Notes: a model not told the origin generated them from the letters alone. 64,000 nucleotides of DNA from Streptococcus sanguinis (GCF_900635155.1 NZ_LR134002.1:1116001-1180000); one strand, 5' to 3'. Shown: positions 8,523-17,917, counted from the first letter of the stretch. A program made the numbers and translations.

Positions 8523-9462
8523 TATTCAGACTAGACAACAAGAAACATACACCAATCGGGATGAACTCCTGGCCAATGTCAATGAAAAGTCTGTCTGGGC
8601 AGAAGACAGAAGAGAGTCCTTCATGTTATTTCTGGAGCAGGTCGTTGAAGATGGCTCTATCCTAGACACGATGAATTTGATGCTTCCTTTGCATGCGATA
8701 GTAGAAGAAGCTCTAGCCGGCTTTGGACTGAAGCGAGAGAAAAAAGGCTTTTCTTTGCTTCAACGGAACAAGTCGCAGACGGCATCGTTCCAGGAAGAAC
8801 CCAAGAAAGAGTTGAAACAAGAGCCTACAAAGCCAATCTCAGCACCTCCATCTAGCAATAACCCTTTTCAGGTTCCTCAGGAACCGGCTAAAACAATTCA
8901 GCCGACTATTCCTGTTGAACCCCAGAAAGTTGAGCAGCAACCAAAAGTGAATAATAAAAAAATTGCCCCTCAATCAAAAGAAAAACAAAAATCTATTGGC
9001 TTAATTTGGAAAATTGTTGCTATTGGAGCGCTGGGCTTATCTATTGGCGCTCTTGCTATATCACCGGCTCAAATAGCAATCAGTAATCAAAAGCTGACAA
9101 AGCAGATAAATCAACTGGAGAAACGGCTAGCCGATGAAGAAGCCCAGGGGCAGGTGGAAGCAGTAGGACGCTTCTTCATTGCGAACTACTACTCAGGAAA
9201 TCAAGAAAACATAACAAATTTTCTGAGTAAGAAGATGAAATCGGAAGGAGTAGAAGTCAAGTCAGAACAGCTACAGTCAACCATCTATGAAAAGCAGAAA
9301 GTCACAAAAGATATTATTTCAGTAACTTTTGTGGTGACTACTAAGGGAGCAGATGACAGCATAAAAACAAGTCGCTTAACTCTCCCTTTCAAGATCGATA
9401 AAAAATCCGTTTATGGCTATGTCCTAGACGGCCAGCCAAAAACATCAAAATTTGGCAGATAA
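8506..9462 (+). CDS. conjugation-operon protein with one membrane helix
   Basis: About 318 residues. The N-terminal 100 residues are helical and acidic. A Pro/Gln/Lys-rich linker covers about 105-160. One membrane helix is at about 165-190, followed by a short coiled coil (QKLTKQINQLEKRL) and a C-terminal domain with a possible NTF2-like beta pattern. The start is uncertain: ATG at 8506 has a weak GGTGA, and other in-frame starts at 8491 and 8452 lie further inside the preceding gene. Position and topology suggest another structural subunit of the mating apparatus. I do not recognise a family. Confidence 0.55.
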   Translation: MFRLTNIQTRQQETYTNRDELLANVNEKSVWAEDRRESFMLFLEQVVEDGSILDTMNLMLPLHAIVEEALAGFGLKREKKGFSLLQRNKSQTASFQEEPKKELKQEPTKPISAPPSSNNPFQVPQEPAKTIQPTIPVEPQKVEQQPKVNNKKIAPQSKEKQKSIGLIWKIVAIGALGLSIGALAISPAQIAISNQKLTKQINQLEKRLADEEAQGQVEAVGRFFIANYYSGNQENITNFLSKKMKSEGVEVKSEQLQSTIYEKQKVTKDIISVTFVVTTKGADDSIKTSRLTLPFKIDKKSVYGYVLDGQPKTSKFGR

Positions 9463-9509
9463 TGGAATATCACTATAAATATAATTATAAACATAATGAG
9501 GTATAAAAA

Positions 9510-10268
9510 ATGAAAAAATGGACTAAACTTATCACACTATCATCTGTTGCAGTATTGACTTCAGCAAGCTCTCTGACCGCTTTTGCGAATGACAGCTCTG
9601 GAACTGTTCCAGCTTCTACTGACGTGCCAGCGGTTGTAACAGTTCCTTCAACCGGAGAGACTACACCAACAACTCCGCCAGTTTCTGACACAACAGCGCC
9701 ATCTGTTCCAAGTCAACCCACTCAACCAACAACCAGCAATCCAACTGATAGCACGACAACTCAACCTGCTTCAACAGACACTGCCGCTGGTTCTGGTGTC
9801 ACTGTTCCAACAGTTGACGGGGGATCTGCGGTCTTGAACCCAAATATTAGCGTTCCAACTAACAATCCCAACGTTTCAGCTCAAACAGCTGTAGACGCTG
9901 GAGCAAGTCAGGTTGGAACCACTTCTCAAGTAACTGGTCAGGTTGTGGCGAATGTCAATTCTGCATCACCAATCCAAACCAACACGGGCTATCAGGTAAT
10001 CTCTACAAAGGATAGTCAAGTTGTGGTTGCTTATGCAGACGGAACAACTGATACAGTATCAGCTGAAGTCGTTGGGGCTACAGTCAATGCGGATAAGACA
10101 ATCAGTCTTACTAATCAATCAGGAGAAAAAGCAACTTTACCAAGTACCTCTCTGCAGCTACCACACACTGGCGAAAAAGAAGAAGCGATGATGTCCTGGG
10201 CTGGAGCTGGTTTGCTAGCTGTAGTTGGTGCTTATTTTCTCAAGAAGAAATCTGCTGAAATCAAATAA
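9510..10268 (+). CDS. LPXTG cell-wall-anchored Pro/Thr-rich surface protein
   Basis: 252 residues. A Sec signal peptide (about 1-27, ending in an AFA-type site) is followed by about 70 residues rich in Pro, Thr, Ser and Val. A less biased beta-rich region covers about 100-210. The sorting signal LPHTG is at about 217, followed by a hydrophobic helix and a Lys-rich tail. Sortase would attach it to the wall. Surface proteins inside conjugative elements often mediate cell contact or aggregation, which is inference here. A terminator follows, so it ends a transcription unit. The 47-bp gap upstream is AT-rich with a GAGG ribosome binding site. Confidence 0.85.
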   Translation: MKKWTKLITLSSVAVLTSASSLTAFANDSSGTVPASTDVPAVVTVPSTGETTPTTPPVSDTTAPSVPSQPTQPTTSNPTDSTTTQPASTDTAAGSGVTVPTVDGGSAVLNPNISVPTNNPNVSAQTAVDAGASQVGTTSQVTGQVVANVNSASPIQTNTGYQVISTKDSQVVVAYADGTTDTVSAEVVGATVNADKTISLTNQSGEKATLPSTSLQLPHTGEKEEAMMSWAGAGLLAVVGAYFLKKKSAEIK

Positions 10269-10275
10269 CCAAATA

Positions 10276-10310
10276 GAGCGGTCAGTTAGGAAATAATGAC
10301 CGCTTTTTTT
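10276..10310 (+). terminator. terminator after LPXTG gene
   Basis: Stem GCGGTCA / TGACCGC with a 12-nt loop, followed by seven T residues. It separates the LPXTG gene from the pcfB-virD4 pair. Confidence 0.85.
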
Positions 10311-10326
10311 AGAAAGGAGCGTAGGA

Positions 10327-10866
10327 ATGGATCAGGAAAGAGTTGCAACAAAGGTAGTAGATGTTTATAAACTGACTGGTGAGTTGTTTTTAAAGACTAT
10401 GTACCAAATGCTTGAGGGAAGCTACCAAAAAGTAAAAGAGCGAGCTGAGAGCAAGGTATTTACTGATAAGGCTAACTGGAATAAATTCATGGCTACCAAT
10501 GAGACAAAGCACTTTCAAACATTCATGGTTAGTGAGGTTAATTCTGATCGGCTAGAGGAGTATTTGAAAGGCTATGAGGTTGGTTTTGCTGTCAAGGACA
10601 ACAAAGACGGCACCTGTACCATTGCTATCGATGCAAAAAATGTGAAAGCTCTGGAGGCTAGTTTCAAAGGGGTTATAAATGACTTAACCGATCCTGGAAA
10701 AGCTGAAAAGGTCACAAATAACCTGGTTAAGAACTCAAAAAATATGAACCTTCAGGAAAAATTGGCTTACCATAAGCAGCAAGTAAAAGTTGAAATTCAA
10801 GCTAAGTCTGTTGAAAAAGCAGTTATACCTAAGAAGACTCTAGCTAAAGATGATAGGGGGTTATAA
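10327..10866 (+). CDS. PcfB-like (DUF3801) relaxosome/coupling accessory protein
   Basis: 179-residue soluble protein starting with a Met-Asp-Gln-Glu-Arg-Val-Ala-Thr-Lys helix, typical of DUF3801 (PcfB) proteins. In the enterococcal pCF10 system PcfB helps dock the relaxosome to the coupling ATPase PcfC. It lies immediately before the VirD4/PcfC homologue (adjacent stop and start), the conserved neighbourhood. The ribosome binding site is AGAAAGGAG. The C-terminal 40 residues are Lys-rich. Confidence 0.75.
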   Translation: MDQERVATKVVDVYKLTGELFLKTMYQMLEGSYQKVKERAESKVFTDKANWNKFMATNETKHFQTFMVSEVNSDRLEEYLKGYEVGFAVKDNKDGTCTIAIDAKNVKALEASFKGVINDLTDPGKAEKVTNNLVKNSKNMNLQEKLAYHKQQVKVEIQAKSVEKAVIPKKTLAKDDRGL

Positions 10867-12708
10867 ATGATTACAGAGCAAAAGAAGCGGAAATTTTTAC
10901 CTTATCTGATAGCTGGACTAATCTTTTCTTATTTGGCTCATTGGCTGGTCAAGCTATATGATCTTGCACCAGCAACAGAAGGAGCTATTATCTTTGATAA
11001 TGCTCGCTTAGACTGGATGATGGAAAACTGGAGTAGTAAATCTTTAATCGATTTTAGCTTCACTGCCGTTAGTTTGTACGGAGCAGGAATTGCTTTATTT
11101 ATCGTTCTAATGTTCTATCTACGGATAGGAGATAGAGGACGCTATCGATACGGTGAAGAATATGGTTCAGCTCGTTATGCAACGGTCAAGGAGCTGGCCA
11201 GCTTTCGGGATAAAGAACCGGAAAATGATATGATTTTCACTCAAAATGCCAGAATGGGGCTATTTAACAAACGGCTGCCTTTCAATCGTCAGCTTAACAA
11301 GAATACACTGACCGTCGGCTTGCCTGGGGATGGTAAGACCTATACTTTTGTAAAACCTAATTTGATGCAGATGAACAGCTCTTTTGTGGTTACTGATCCC
11401 AAAGGGCTTTTAGTTCGAGAGTGCGGAAAAATGCTCGAAGAAAACGGCTATACAATCAAAATTTTTGATCTGGTAAACTTTACTAATTCCAATCAATTTA
11501 ACGTGTTCCACTATATGCACGATGAAATGGATATTGACCGAGTTGCAACGGCTCTAAAAGAAGGTACAAAGGTTTCAAACAACCTGGGAGAAGATTTTTG
11601 GAATAAAGCAGAAATGCTCCTTACCAGGGCACTGATTGGCTATCTCTATTTTGACGGCAAGGTGCTTGGGAAATACGAACCAAATATCGCCCAGATGACG
11701 GATCTTCTGAGAAATATCCAACGAGAGCATGAGGACGTTCCTAGTCCGGTTGAGCGGATGTTTGAAGAGCTAGAAGAAGAACAACCTGGAAACTATGCTT
11801 GTAGACAATGGCAGCTTTTTATAGACAATGCAAAAGGACGAACAGCTACATCTGTTCGTATCATGGCGACTACTGTTTTTGCAGCCTTTGACCATGATGT
11901 CGTTAGAAATTTGATCTCTCGTGATTCAATGGAAATGGAAAAATGGCAAACAGAAAAAACAGCAGTCTTTATCGCCATTCCTGAAACAGATAAGTCTTTC
12001 AACTTCATTGCAACGGTCATGTTTACCATGATGTTTAGAGAGTTGCCGAAAACGGCAGACAAAATTCTCCAGGGGCTACATCCGACTTGCCAGCCAGAGG
12101 ACTTGCTTCATATTCGCTTAATTTTAGATGAATTTGTCAATTTTGGTCGCTTTCCATTTTTTACGGAAGTTCAGTCTTCTGTACGTTCTCGTGAAATATC
12201 GATAGATATTATTATTCAAGCGATTAGCCAGCTAAAAACGGTGTATAAAGACCAGTGGGAAACAATTTTCAATAATTCTGCTACACTGCTTTATCTGGGA
12301 ACGAATGACGAGTTTACGATGAAATACTTCTCAATGAGGAGTGGGAAACAAACAATCAATGTAAAAAGTCAGTCGATCACTCGAGGGGCGCAAGGCTCCA
12401 GCAGTCAATCCATTCAAACCATCCAACGGGATTTATTAACTCCAGACGAGGTGGCCAGAATAGGAGTAGACGAAGCTTTAGTCTTTATCTCTAAGCAGCA
12501 TGTATTCAAGGATAAAAAGACCAACATGCAGCAGCATCCACGGGCTAAAGAACTAGCTAATAGCCCTAGTGATAAAAATTGGTATCGCTATATCCGTTCC
12601 ATGTCTGATATGGATGATTGGGATGCCAATGTCAACCACGATAGGGTGATAGAAACAACTGGCGCAAAGGTGCTAGAAGTAAAATTGCCATTTGAGGAAG
12701 TGGCTTAA
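10867..12708 (+). CDS. VirD4/PcfC type IV coupling protein
   Basis: 613-residue membrane ATPase that links the relaxase-DNA complex to the channel. Two N-terminal membrane helices (about 13-30 and 62-85) precede a TraG/TraD-type ATPase domain. The Walker A motif GLPGDGKT is at 151-158, and the Walker B Asp-Glu pair is near 421-422 (ILDEFVNFG). The conserved region around TDPKG follows the P-loop. The length is normal for the family. ATG follows the stop of the PcfB-like gene, with GATAGGGGG upstream. The gene ends just before an imperfect hairpin. Confidence 0.93.
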   Translation: MITEQKKRKFLPYLIAGLIFSYLAHWLVKLYDLAPATEGAIIFDNARLDWMMENWSSKSLIDFSFTAVSLYGAGIALFIVLMFYLRIGDRGRYRYGEEYGSARYATVKELASFRDKEPENDMIFTQNARMGLFNKRLPFNRQLNKNTLTVGLPGDGKTYTFVKPNLMQMNSSFVVTDPKGLLVRECGKMLEENGYTIKIFDLVNFTNSNQFNVFHYMHDEMDIDRVATALKEGTKVSNNLGEDFWNKAEMLLTRALIGYLYFDGKVLGKYEPNIAQMTDLLRNIQREHEDVPSPVERMFEELEEEQPGNYACRQWQLFIDNAKGRTATSVRIMATTVFAAFDHDVVRNLISRDSMEMEKWQTEKTAVFIAIPETDKSFNFIATVMFTMMFRELPKTADKILQGLHPTCQPEDLLHIRLILDEFVNFGRFPFFTEVQSSVRSREISIDIIIQAISQLKTVYKDQWETIFNNSATLLYLGTNDEFTMKYFSMRSGKQTINVKSQSITRGAQGSSSQSIQTIQRDLLTPDEVARIGVDEALVFISKQHVFKDKKTNMQQHPRAKELANSPSDKNWYRYIRSMSDMDDWDANVNHDRVIETTGAKVLEVKLPFEEVA

Positions 12709-12709
12709 C

Positions 12710-12750
12710 CAAAAGAAAACCTGTTAGGATTACCTACCAGGGTTCTTTTG
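12710..12750 (+). terminator. imperfect terminator hairpin after virD4
   Basis: AAAAGAAAACCTG pairs imperfectly with CAGGGTTCTTTT across a loop of about 14 nt. It is T-rich at the 3' side and may separate virD4 from the following small genes. Confidence 0.45.
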
Positions 12751-12774
12751 TATTTTGAGGAAATGGAGGAGAAC

Positions 12775-13116
12775 ATGATACAAGCAACTAATATGAGAGG
12801 AATAGGTTATTTTGATACCCTTTTTTCAGCCGTTGAGATGCCAACGATGGCAGAAGCCCTGAAGCGATTTGCCCTTGAACATCAAGTGACTGAAAAGAGC
12901 AATCAGGGGGAGGTCTTAAACGACTTTGTTAGCATCTTGATTAAAACATTAGACGTTGAGGATTTTCAAGCAGTCTCTACACAGCTTTTTAGCTACCCTA
13001 AACGGTATAGAGGAGTGCTTGAAGTTGAGGAGATTGAACCTTCTAAAGAAAAGTTGACTTACTTAAAAGCTAATATTGAGAGCTTACTTCAGGAAGAAAT
13101 AGAGGTGATGAAATGA
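12775..13116 (+). CDS. hypothetical element protein
   Basis: 113-residue acidic, mostly helical soluble protein with no recognised motif. ATG at 12775 is chosen because GGAGG lies 5 nt upstream; in-frame ATG at 12763 and TTG at 12748 would overlap that site. Its stop overlaps the next start (ATGA), so the two are translationally coupled. It lies between the coupling protein and the broken topoisomerase. Function unknown. Confidence 0.55.
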   Translation: MIQATNMRGIGYFDTLFSAVEMPTMAEALKRFALEHQVTEKSNQGEVLNDFVSILIKTLDVEDFQAVSTQLFSYPKRYRGVLEVEEIEPSKEKLTYLKANIESLLQEEIEVMK

Positions 13117-13373
13117 CTGAAGAGGAACTTATTAAACTTTCTACCATCCATGAGGTTTTAAGTGCAGGTGATGATATTTTAAAAGCTCAAGTTTTACTAA
13201 AAAATGCAACTCAAACCTTGGTCAATTATGCAAGTGAAAAGCCAGCTGTGATGTACCAGGAACATACACGTATAGTTGATACGCTACTTCAGACGATTTC
13301 AGAACTTGATGGCTTGGTGGAGACTGAAGACAGTCTCTTTATGGTTGAGAATATTAACTTACTTGATGACTAA
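13113..13373 (+). CDS. hypothetical element protein
   Basis: 86-residue acidic helical protein coupled to the preceding gene by a 4-bp overlap. No motif or family is recognised. The end overlaps by 15 bp the end of the convergent gene on the minus strand. Confidence 0.5.
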   Translation: MTEEELIKLSTIHEVLSAGDDILKAQVLLKNATQTLVNYASEKPAVMYQEHTRIVDTLLQTISELDGLVETEDSLFMVENINLLDD

Positions 13374-13928
13374 GTCGTCAATAATTATGGTATGGCTCTT
13401 AAGAGGGTTACTACTGAAAACCAAAGTACAGCCCATACTTTGAACCTTGTAAGCTACGCTTTTCCCATAGAAACGGGAGATTTTTTCAAATTGATCCTTA
13501 CTCATTTTTGATTGTCTTAAGTGACTGAGGTAGATAGTATCTCTTGACTGTTCTGTTACTTGACGAACCATAGTCTGATATTGTGTTGGGTCAAGCCTTT
13601 CTAATTGTTCATCAGTTATTTTTGAAAGCCTGTCAATTAAATCTTCCCAAAACATATCTAATTTATTGTCAACGGCGATAATTGGATAAATTTGGGAGAA
13701 GTATTCTGTTTGCCAATAGGCGTTAAATTGATACTTGTCATCTTTAAGATATAAATTCAGTTGACGGCAGACTTGGAGATTTTCAGTTGAGATAACAACA
13801 AACAATTGGAAATGATCATCATCAGTATTGGCTATGATGCTGATGTCTCCTGAATGGAACATGTAATTATATCTAAAATGTTTAGTTTGTAATTGTTCAA
13901 TGTTAAAAAATGCGTGTGTAAAATCCAT
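13359..13928 (-). CDS. hypothetical protein, only minus-strand gene in the element
   Basis: 189-residue soluble protein with alternating aromatic/hydrophobic beta-like segments in the first 110 residues and a helical Gln/Arg-rich second half. The minus-strand start has AAGGAG upstream at normal spacing, so it is likely translated. It may be a DUF6037-type protein, but I cannot confirm this. It is the only gene of the element facing the other way, and it sits between the coupling/accessory genes and the damaged topoisomerase. This suggests independently expressed cargo. Function unknown. Confidence 0.6.
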   Translation of the reverse strand: MDFTHAFFNIEQLQTKHFRYNYMFHSGDISIIANTDDDHFQLFVVISTENLQVCRQLNLYLKDDKYQFNAYWQTEYFSQIYPIIAVDNKLDMFWEDLIDRLSKITDEQLERLDPTQYQTMVRQVTEQSRDTIYLSHLRQSKMSKDQFEKISRFYGKSVAYKVQSMGCTLVFSSNPLKSHTIIIDDLVIK

Positions 13929-13995
13929 AGGGCTACTCCTTATAACTTTATTTAATTATAACACAAAAACCAAAGAAAGAGAGGTTGCCGTATCT

Positions 13996-14661
13996 ATGAA
14001 ATATCTGGTATTGGCAGAAAAGCCTGACCAAGCCAAGAAGTACGCTCAAGCCCTGGGGCAAGCAAAGAATGAAAAAGGGGCTTGGAAAGTCAAGACAGAC
14101 CTGCTAGATGGTCAAGTGACAATTGTTTCTGCGGTTGGTCACCTGGTAGAGATTAAAAATCCATATCAGAACTATGAAAATTGGGACTTAGCCAATCTTT
14201 CTGCCTTTCCTGAAGCCTTCGAGTATGAAGTCAAAGCTGATAAGAAAAAGCAGTTTAATTTGATTAAGCGAGAAGTCAATCAAGCAGACTGTATCATCAT
14301 TGGGACGGATGCTGACCGTGAAGGTGAGTCAATCGCCTATCTTATTTTAAGGTTGATACCAAATGCGCTTAAAAAGGCCAAGTATCGTCTTTGGGTCAAT
14401 TCATTGACCGACGCAGGTATCGTCAAAGCGTTCAAAAGTCTAAGACCTGCGGAGGAAACCCGTCAATATGCGGAAGAAGCAGAAGCACGTGCAAAGTCAG
14501 ATTGGTTGGTAGGCTTTAACTTTAGCCCCTGGACTTCCTTGAAACTTCAGGAAATGGGCTACCTTAGCGAGAAGGACAAGAAATTTTCGGTTCATCGAGC
14601 AGACCAAAAAAGCCATAACGGCACAATTAGAGAAAGGAGCAGGATAGATGGCGAGTATTGA
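13996..14661 (+). pseudogene. type IA topoisomerase (TopB-like), truncated by internal deletion
   Basis: 221 codons. Residues 1-190 match the start of a topoisomerase III: an N-terminal TOPRIM domain (LAEKPDQAKKY; TDADREGES near 104-112) and the beginning of the next domain (KSDWLVGFNFSPWTSLKLQEMGYL). The catalytic Tyr domain and the rest are missing; functional homologues are several hundred residues longer. After about residue 200 the reading does not look like the family. In the alternative frame the DNA reads a Lys/Gln-rich tail ending in TAG just before the next start codon, which suggests a deletion that also changed the frame. The TOPRIM fragment may still be made but cannot relax DNA. 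Confidence 0.75.
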
Positions 14662-17600
14662 AGAACTCAAAGCCCTGTCAATCCTAGAAGTGGCAGAAAG
14701 TCTGGGCATGAGTTTACAGCGAACAGGAAGCTATACTTACGCTTGGGAAGAACATGACTCTTTCACTATCAATGTTAGGGAAAACTATTTCAATTGGTTT
14801 GCCCGTAGCAATGGTGGGGATGTCATTAAAATGGTCCAAGTGGTCCAGGAGGAATTGACAGGGGAAAAGCTTTCTTTTAAGCAGGCGAAGCACTTCCTGG
14901 AAGAAGGTAGTTTTGACGTGGTCGATGTGACCAGCGTTCCTGAAAAAGAACCTTTCAGCTATTACCTTGAGCCTTATGAAACTAAGTTCATAGAAGCCAG
15001 GGAATACCTGAAGGAAGTCAGGGGCTTGAGTGATGAAACGATTGACTTTTTCGGTGAAAAAGGAGTCTTAGCTCAAGCTACAAAAAAGACAGGCAATTAC
15101 TATGAGCCTATCATTGTCTTTAAGAGCTTAAATAGCCAAAATGAGGTCATAGGAGCGTCTTTGCAGGGGATAAGGGAAAATCATGACCTCTACGAAAGAG
15201 GCCGCTTAAAACAGATTATGAGAGCTTCTGACGGCCTAACAGGAATGCACATCGACATTGGCCAGCCAAAGCGGCTTGTTTTTGCAGAAGCTCCTATTGA
15301 TTTAATGAGTTACTATGAGCTGCACAAAGACGAATTATCTGGCGTGCGTCTGGTAGCAATGGATGGCTTGAAAGAGTCAACCATCAGCCGGCACGTCGCT
15401 GAACTCTTGTATGAACTAGGAGAAATCAAAGCCCAGGTCAAACCTGAGAACTATTCAACCTTTCTATCTCAAACGGCAGAGGTCACAGATTTTTTCAAAG
15501 ATGGGAAACACCAGGAGCTAATCACTTTAGCAGTAGATAATGATGCAGCAGGTCATACTTTCATAAATCGCCTAGCTGATAAAGGAATTTCTTTCAGTTC
15601 AGATTTGCCATCGATGCCAGCTGGTAGAGATAAAATGGACTGGAACGACGCCTTAAAGGAGAGCAAAGAAAAAGCTCTTGACCGAAGCCAAGAGCCTATT
15701 AATAACATTGGGGGCGAACTAATCAATCGCAATTCCGGTTATTTAGAAGGCGAACCTTCAAGGACAGCACCACAGCCTGAAGAGCCAAAGGCTCAACCTG
15801 ATTTTCCTGCCAATGTTCAATTATATTTTAACATTGAACGGCCTAAAAAGTCAAGTGTGCGCCTTAGAAAAGGCTATCACTATGCGACGAATAAAGATAT
15901 TCGTTTTCTAAATCGTTATGCGGATGATATTCAAAAATCAGCTTCCTGGTATCTGCAAGAATTAGCAAACAGCAAGGTTACTTATTTCTACCAGGACAAG
16001 GAAGATGTTCAGATGCTTCAGGTGAATTTTGAAAAACGTCATTGGATGCACTTGACGGGGATTGCTCCTGTATATTCTGATTGGGTGGATAACCTTTCTG
16101 AGCAATTTATAGAAGACGTAGCAGCAGGAAAAGGGAACTTTGCCAACTTGAGCCTGGGGCTAGGGTTTAGAGATAAAGTGAAATTAATGCCATTGTTGCC
16201 TGAAATTTTTGAAACAGACTCCTTTGTCTTCGATGATTTGTCTTCCGTTGAGAAGATGGGGCGCTTGGATGTAGCTAATGCCATCCGATCAGATGATCGG
16301 GATGTGATGCTGGCTTTCAGGACGGATGATAGCTCTTCTTTTCCAGCAACTTTACTGAATCCTAATCAAACACTTAATGTTGAGTTAGACGCTCTAAATC
16401 AAGAAAAAACGATTTTGGGAGTCTTTGTTGAGAAGAACAACGAAATCAAAACTTTATCGGTAAATAAAGAGTTTGTTGTTGATGGCGGCCAGCAAATGCT
16501 TGAAACCTTGAAGCAACATCAAGGAATAGAAATTTTAAAGGAGAATTTATCAATGCCAGAAAATCAAGCCCAAAGTTTAAGAGAGCGTGTTGAACAAATC
16601 CAACGAGAAGACCAGGAAAGACAACAAGCTCTAGCCCAAAAAGAAGAGTTAGAACGAGACTCAGACGGGGACGGAATTCCAGACGCTGTAGAGCGCAACA
16701 TGGGAACCAATCCTTATAGTCCAGATACTGACGGAGACGGAAAGTCTGATCAGGAAGAAATTTCTTACGGCTCAAATCCTTTGGCAGCTGATAACTCTAA
16801 AAATGAAAATCTTTCTTCTTCCGGGCAGCAAAAAACAGTTGCTGAATTGATTGCTGCAAAAGATAGTAAAGGTCTTGCCCAAGTTCTAAAAGAAGGAGTA
16901 AAAGATTATTTCAAGTCTGACACATACAAGCAATATTTATTAGCTATGAGTAAGTTTCACAATTACTCACCACTGAATATTCAAATGATTTTGAGACAAA
17001 ATCCAAGAGCTTCTCATGTCGCATCTTTCAAAAAATGGAAGGATGAATTTAGCAGAAGTGTTAATAAAGGAGAAAAAGCATTGCGGATTTTTGCTCCTAT
17101 AACAGTGAAAAAAAGAGATCCAAAAACGAATGAGCCACTGCTTGATAAAGATGGAAAAGAAATTACTTATACCTCTTTTAAGCTCGTTCCAGTCTTTGAT
17201 GTTTCTCAGACTGATGGGAAAGAATTGCCTAAACCAGTCTATGAACTGAAAGGCTCTTATCAAGATTATGGCAATCTTTATAAGTCCGCTAAAGAGGTAT
17301 CCGAAGCTAACGGAGTTCCAATTTCTTTTAGCGAAGATACAAAGGGAGCCAAGGGATATTACTCACCTGTCAGCAATGAAATTGTTATCAAAAAAGGTCT
17401 GTCTGAGCAGCATACGTTAAAAACTATCTTTCATGAAATGGCACATTCAGATTTACACAATTTGGAAAAAAGAGCGGAGACTCCATTTAATTTAAGCACT
17501 GCAGAATTGCAAGCGGAGTCAGTAGCCTTTGTTGTATCTAGTCATTATGGACTTGATACAAGCGAATATAGTTTTGGATATTTGGCTAATTGGACGCAAG

Positions 17601-17851
17601 ACCCAAGAGGACTTAGTGACTTAGAAGGACAAATCAAAATTGTTCAAAAAGAAGCTGACAGTTTGATTGCTAGAATTGACCAAGCTCTTGAAAAGTATCA
17701 AAGTAAAGAATTGACAAAGGACGCTTTTCAACAAAAGCTAGACCGATTGAAAGAGCAATCCAAAGAACAAACTTTAGAGTCAAAAGAGAAAGAGACGGCG
17801 AAAGATGAAATAAAAAAAGCCGAGAAGAGCAACAATCAGCTGAACCTGTAA
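14648..17851 (+). CDS. LtrC-like fusion: primase-like/TOPRIM, TSP3-type Ca-binding repeats, ArdC domain, zincin metallopeptidase
   Basis: 1067 residues. The first 90 resemble a DnaG-type zinc-finger fold without its Cys residues. About 95-330 is a DUF3991/TOPRIM-like region with a Glu motif (FAEAPIDL) and D297-N-D299. About 370-660 is an uncharacterised middle region. About 671-715 holds two Asp-rich repeats of the thrombospondin-3 type (DSDGDGIPD, DTDGDGKSD). About 730-880 is an ArdC-like N-terminal ssDNA-binding/anti-restriction domain. HEMAH at 929-933, with a downstream Glu near 957, is a zinc metallopeptidase motif. It probably acts in the recipient to prime DNA and counter defences. It overlaps the topoisomerase fragment by 14 bp. 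A run of seven A near the end may mark a frameshift. Confidence 0.8.
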   Translation: MASIEELKALSILEVAESLGMSLQRTGSYTYAWEEHDSFTINVRENYFNWFARSNGGDVIKMVQVVQEELTGEKLSFKQAKHFLEEGSFDVVDVTSVPEKEPFSYYLEPYETKFIEAREYLKEVRGLSDETIDFFGEKGVLAQATKKTGNYYEPIIVFKSLNSQNEVIGASLQGIRENHDLYERGRLKQIMRASDGLTGMHIDIGQPKRLVFAEAPIDLMSYYELHKDELSGVRLVAMDGLKESTISRHVAELLYELGEIKAQVKPENYSTFLSQTAEVTDFFKDGKHQELITLAVDNDAAGHTFINRLADKGISFSSDLPSMPAGRDKMDWNDALKESKEKALDRSQEPINNIGGELINRNSGYLEGEPSRTAPQPEEPKAQPDFPANVQLYFNIERPKKSSVRLRKGYHYATNKDIRFLNRYADDIQKSASWYLQELANSKVTYFYQDKEDVQMLQVNFEKRHWMHLTGIAPVYSDWVDNLSEQFIEDVAAGKGNFANLSLGLGFRDKVKLMPLLPEIFETDSFVFDDLSSVEKMGRLDVANAIRSDDRDVMLAFRTDDSSSFPATLLNPNQTLNVELDALNQEKTILGVFVEKNNEIKTLSVNKEFVVDGGQQMLETLKQHQGIEILKENLSMPENQAQSLRERVEQIQREDQERQQALAQKEELERDSDGDGIPDAVERNMGTNPYSPDTDGDGKSDQEEISYGSNPLAADNSKNENLSSSGQQKTVAELIAAKDSKGLAQVLKEGVKDYFKSDTYKQYLLAMSKFHNYSPLNIQMILRQNPRASHVASFKKWKDEFSRSVNKGEKALRIFAPITVKKRDPKTNEPLLDKDGKEITYTSFKLVPVFDVSQTDGKELPKPVYELKGSYQDYGNLYKSAKEVSEANGVPISFSEDTKGAKGYYSPVSNEIVIKKGLSEQHTLKTIFHEMAHSDLHNLEKRAETPFNLSTAELQAESVAFVVSSHYGLDTSEYSFGYLANWTQDPRGLSDLEGQIKIVQKEADSLIARIDQALEKYQSKELTKDAFQQKLDRLKEQSKEQTLESKEKETAKDEIKKAEKSNNQLNL

Positions 17852-17917
17852 AGGATATTGTTGCTCAATTATCTGACGGCTTTATGCAACGAAGAAAGAC
17901 AACGGAGGAAACATGAA

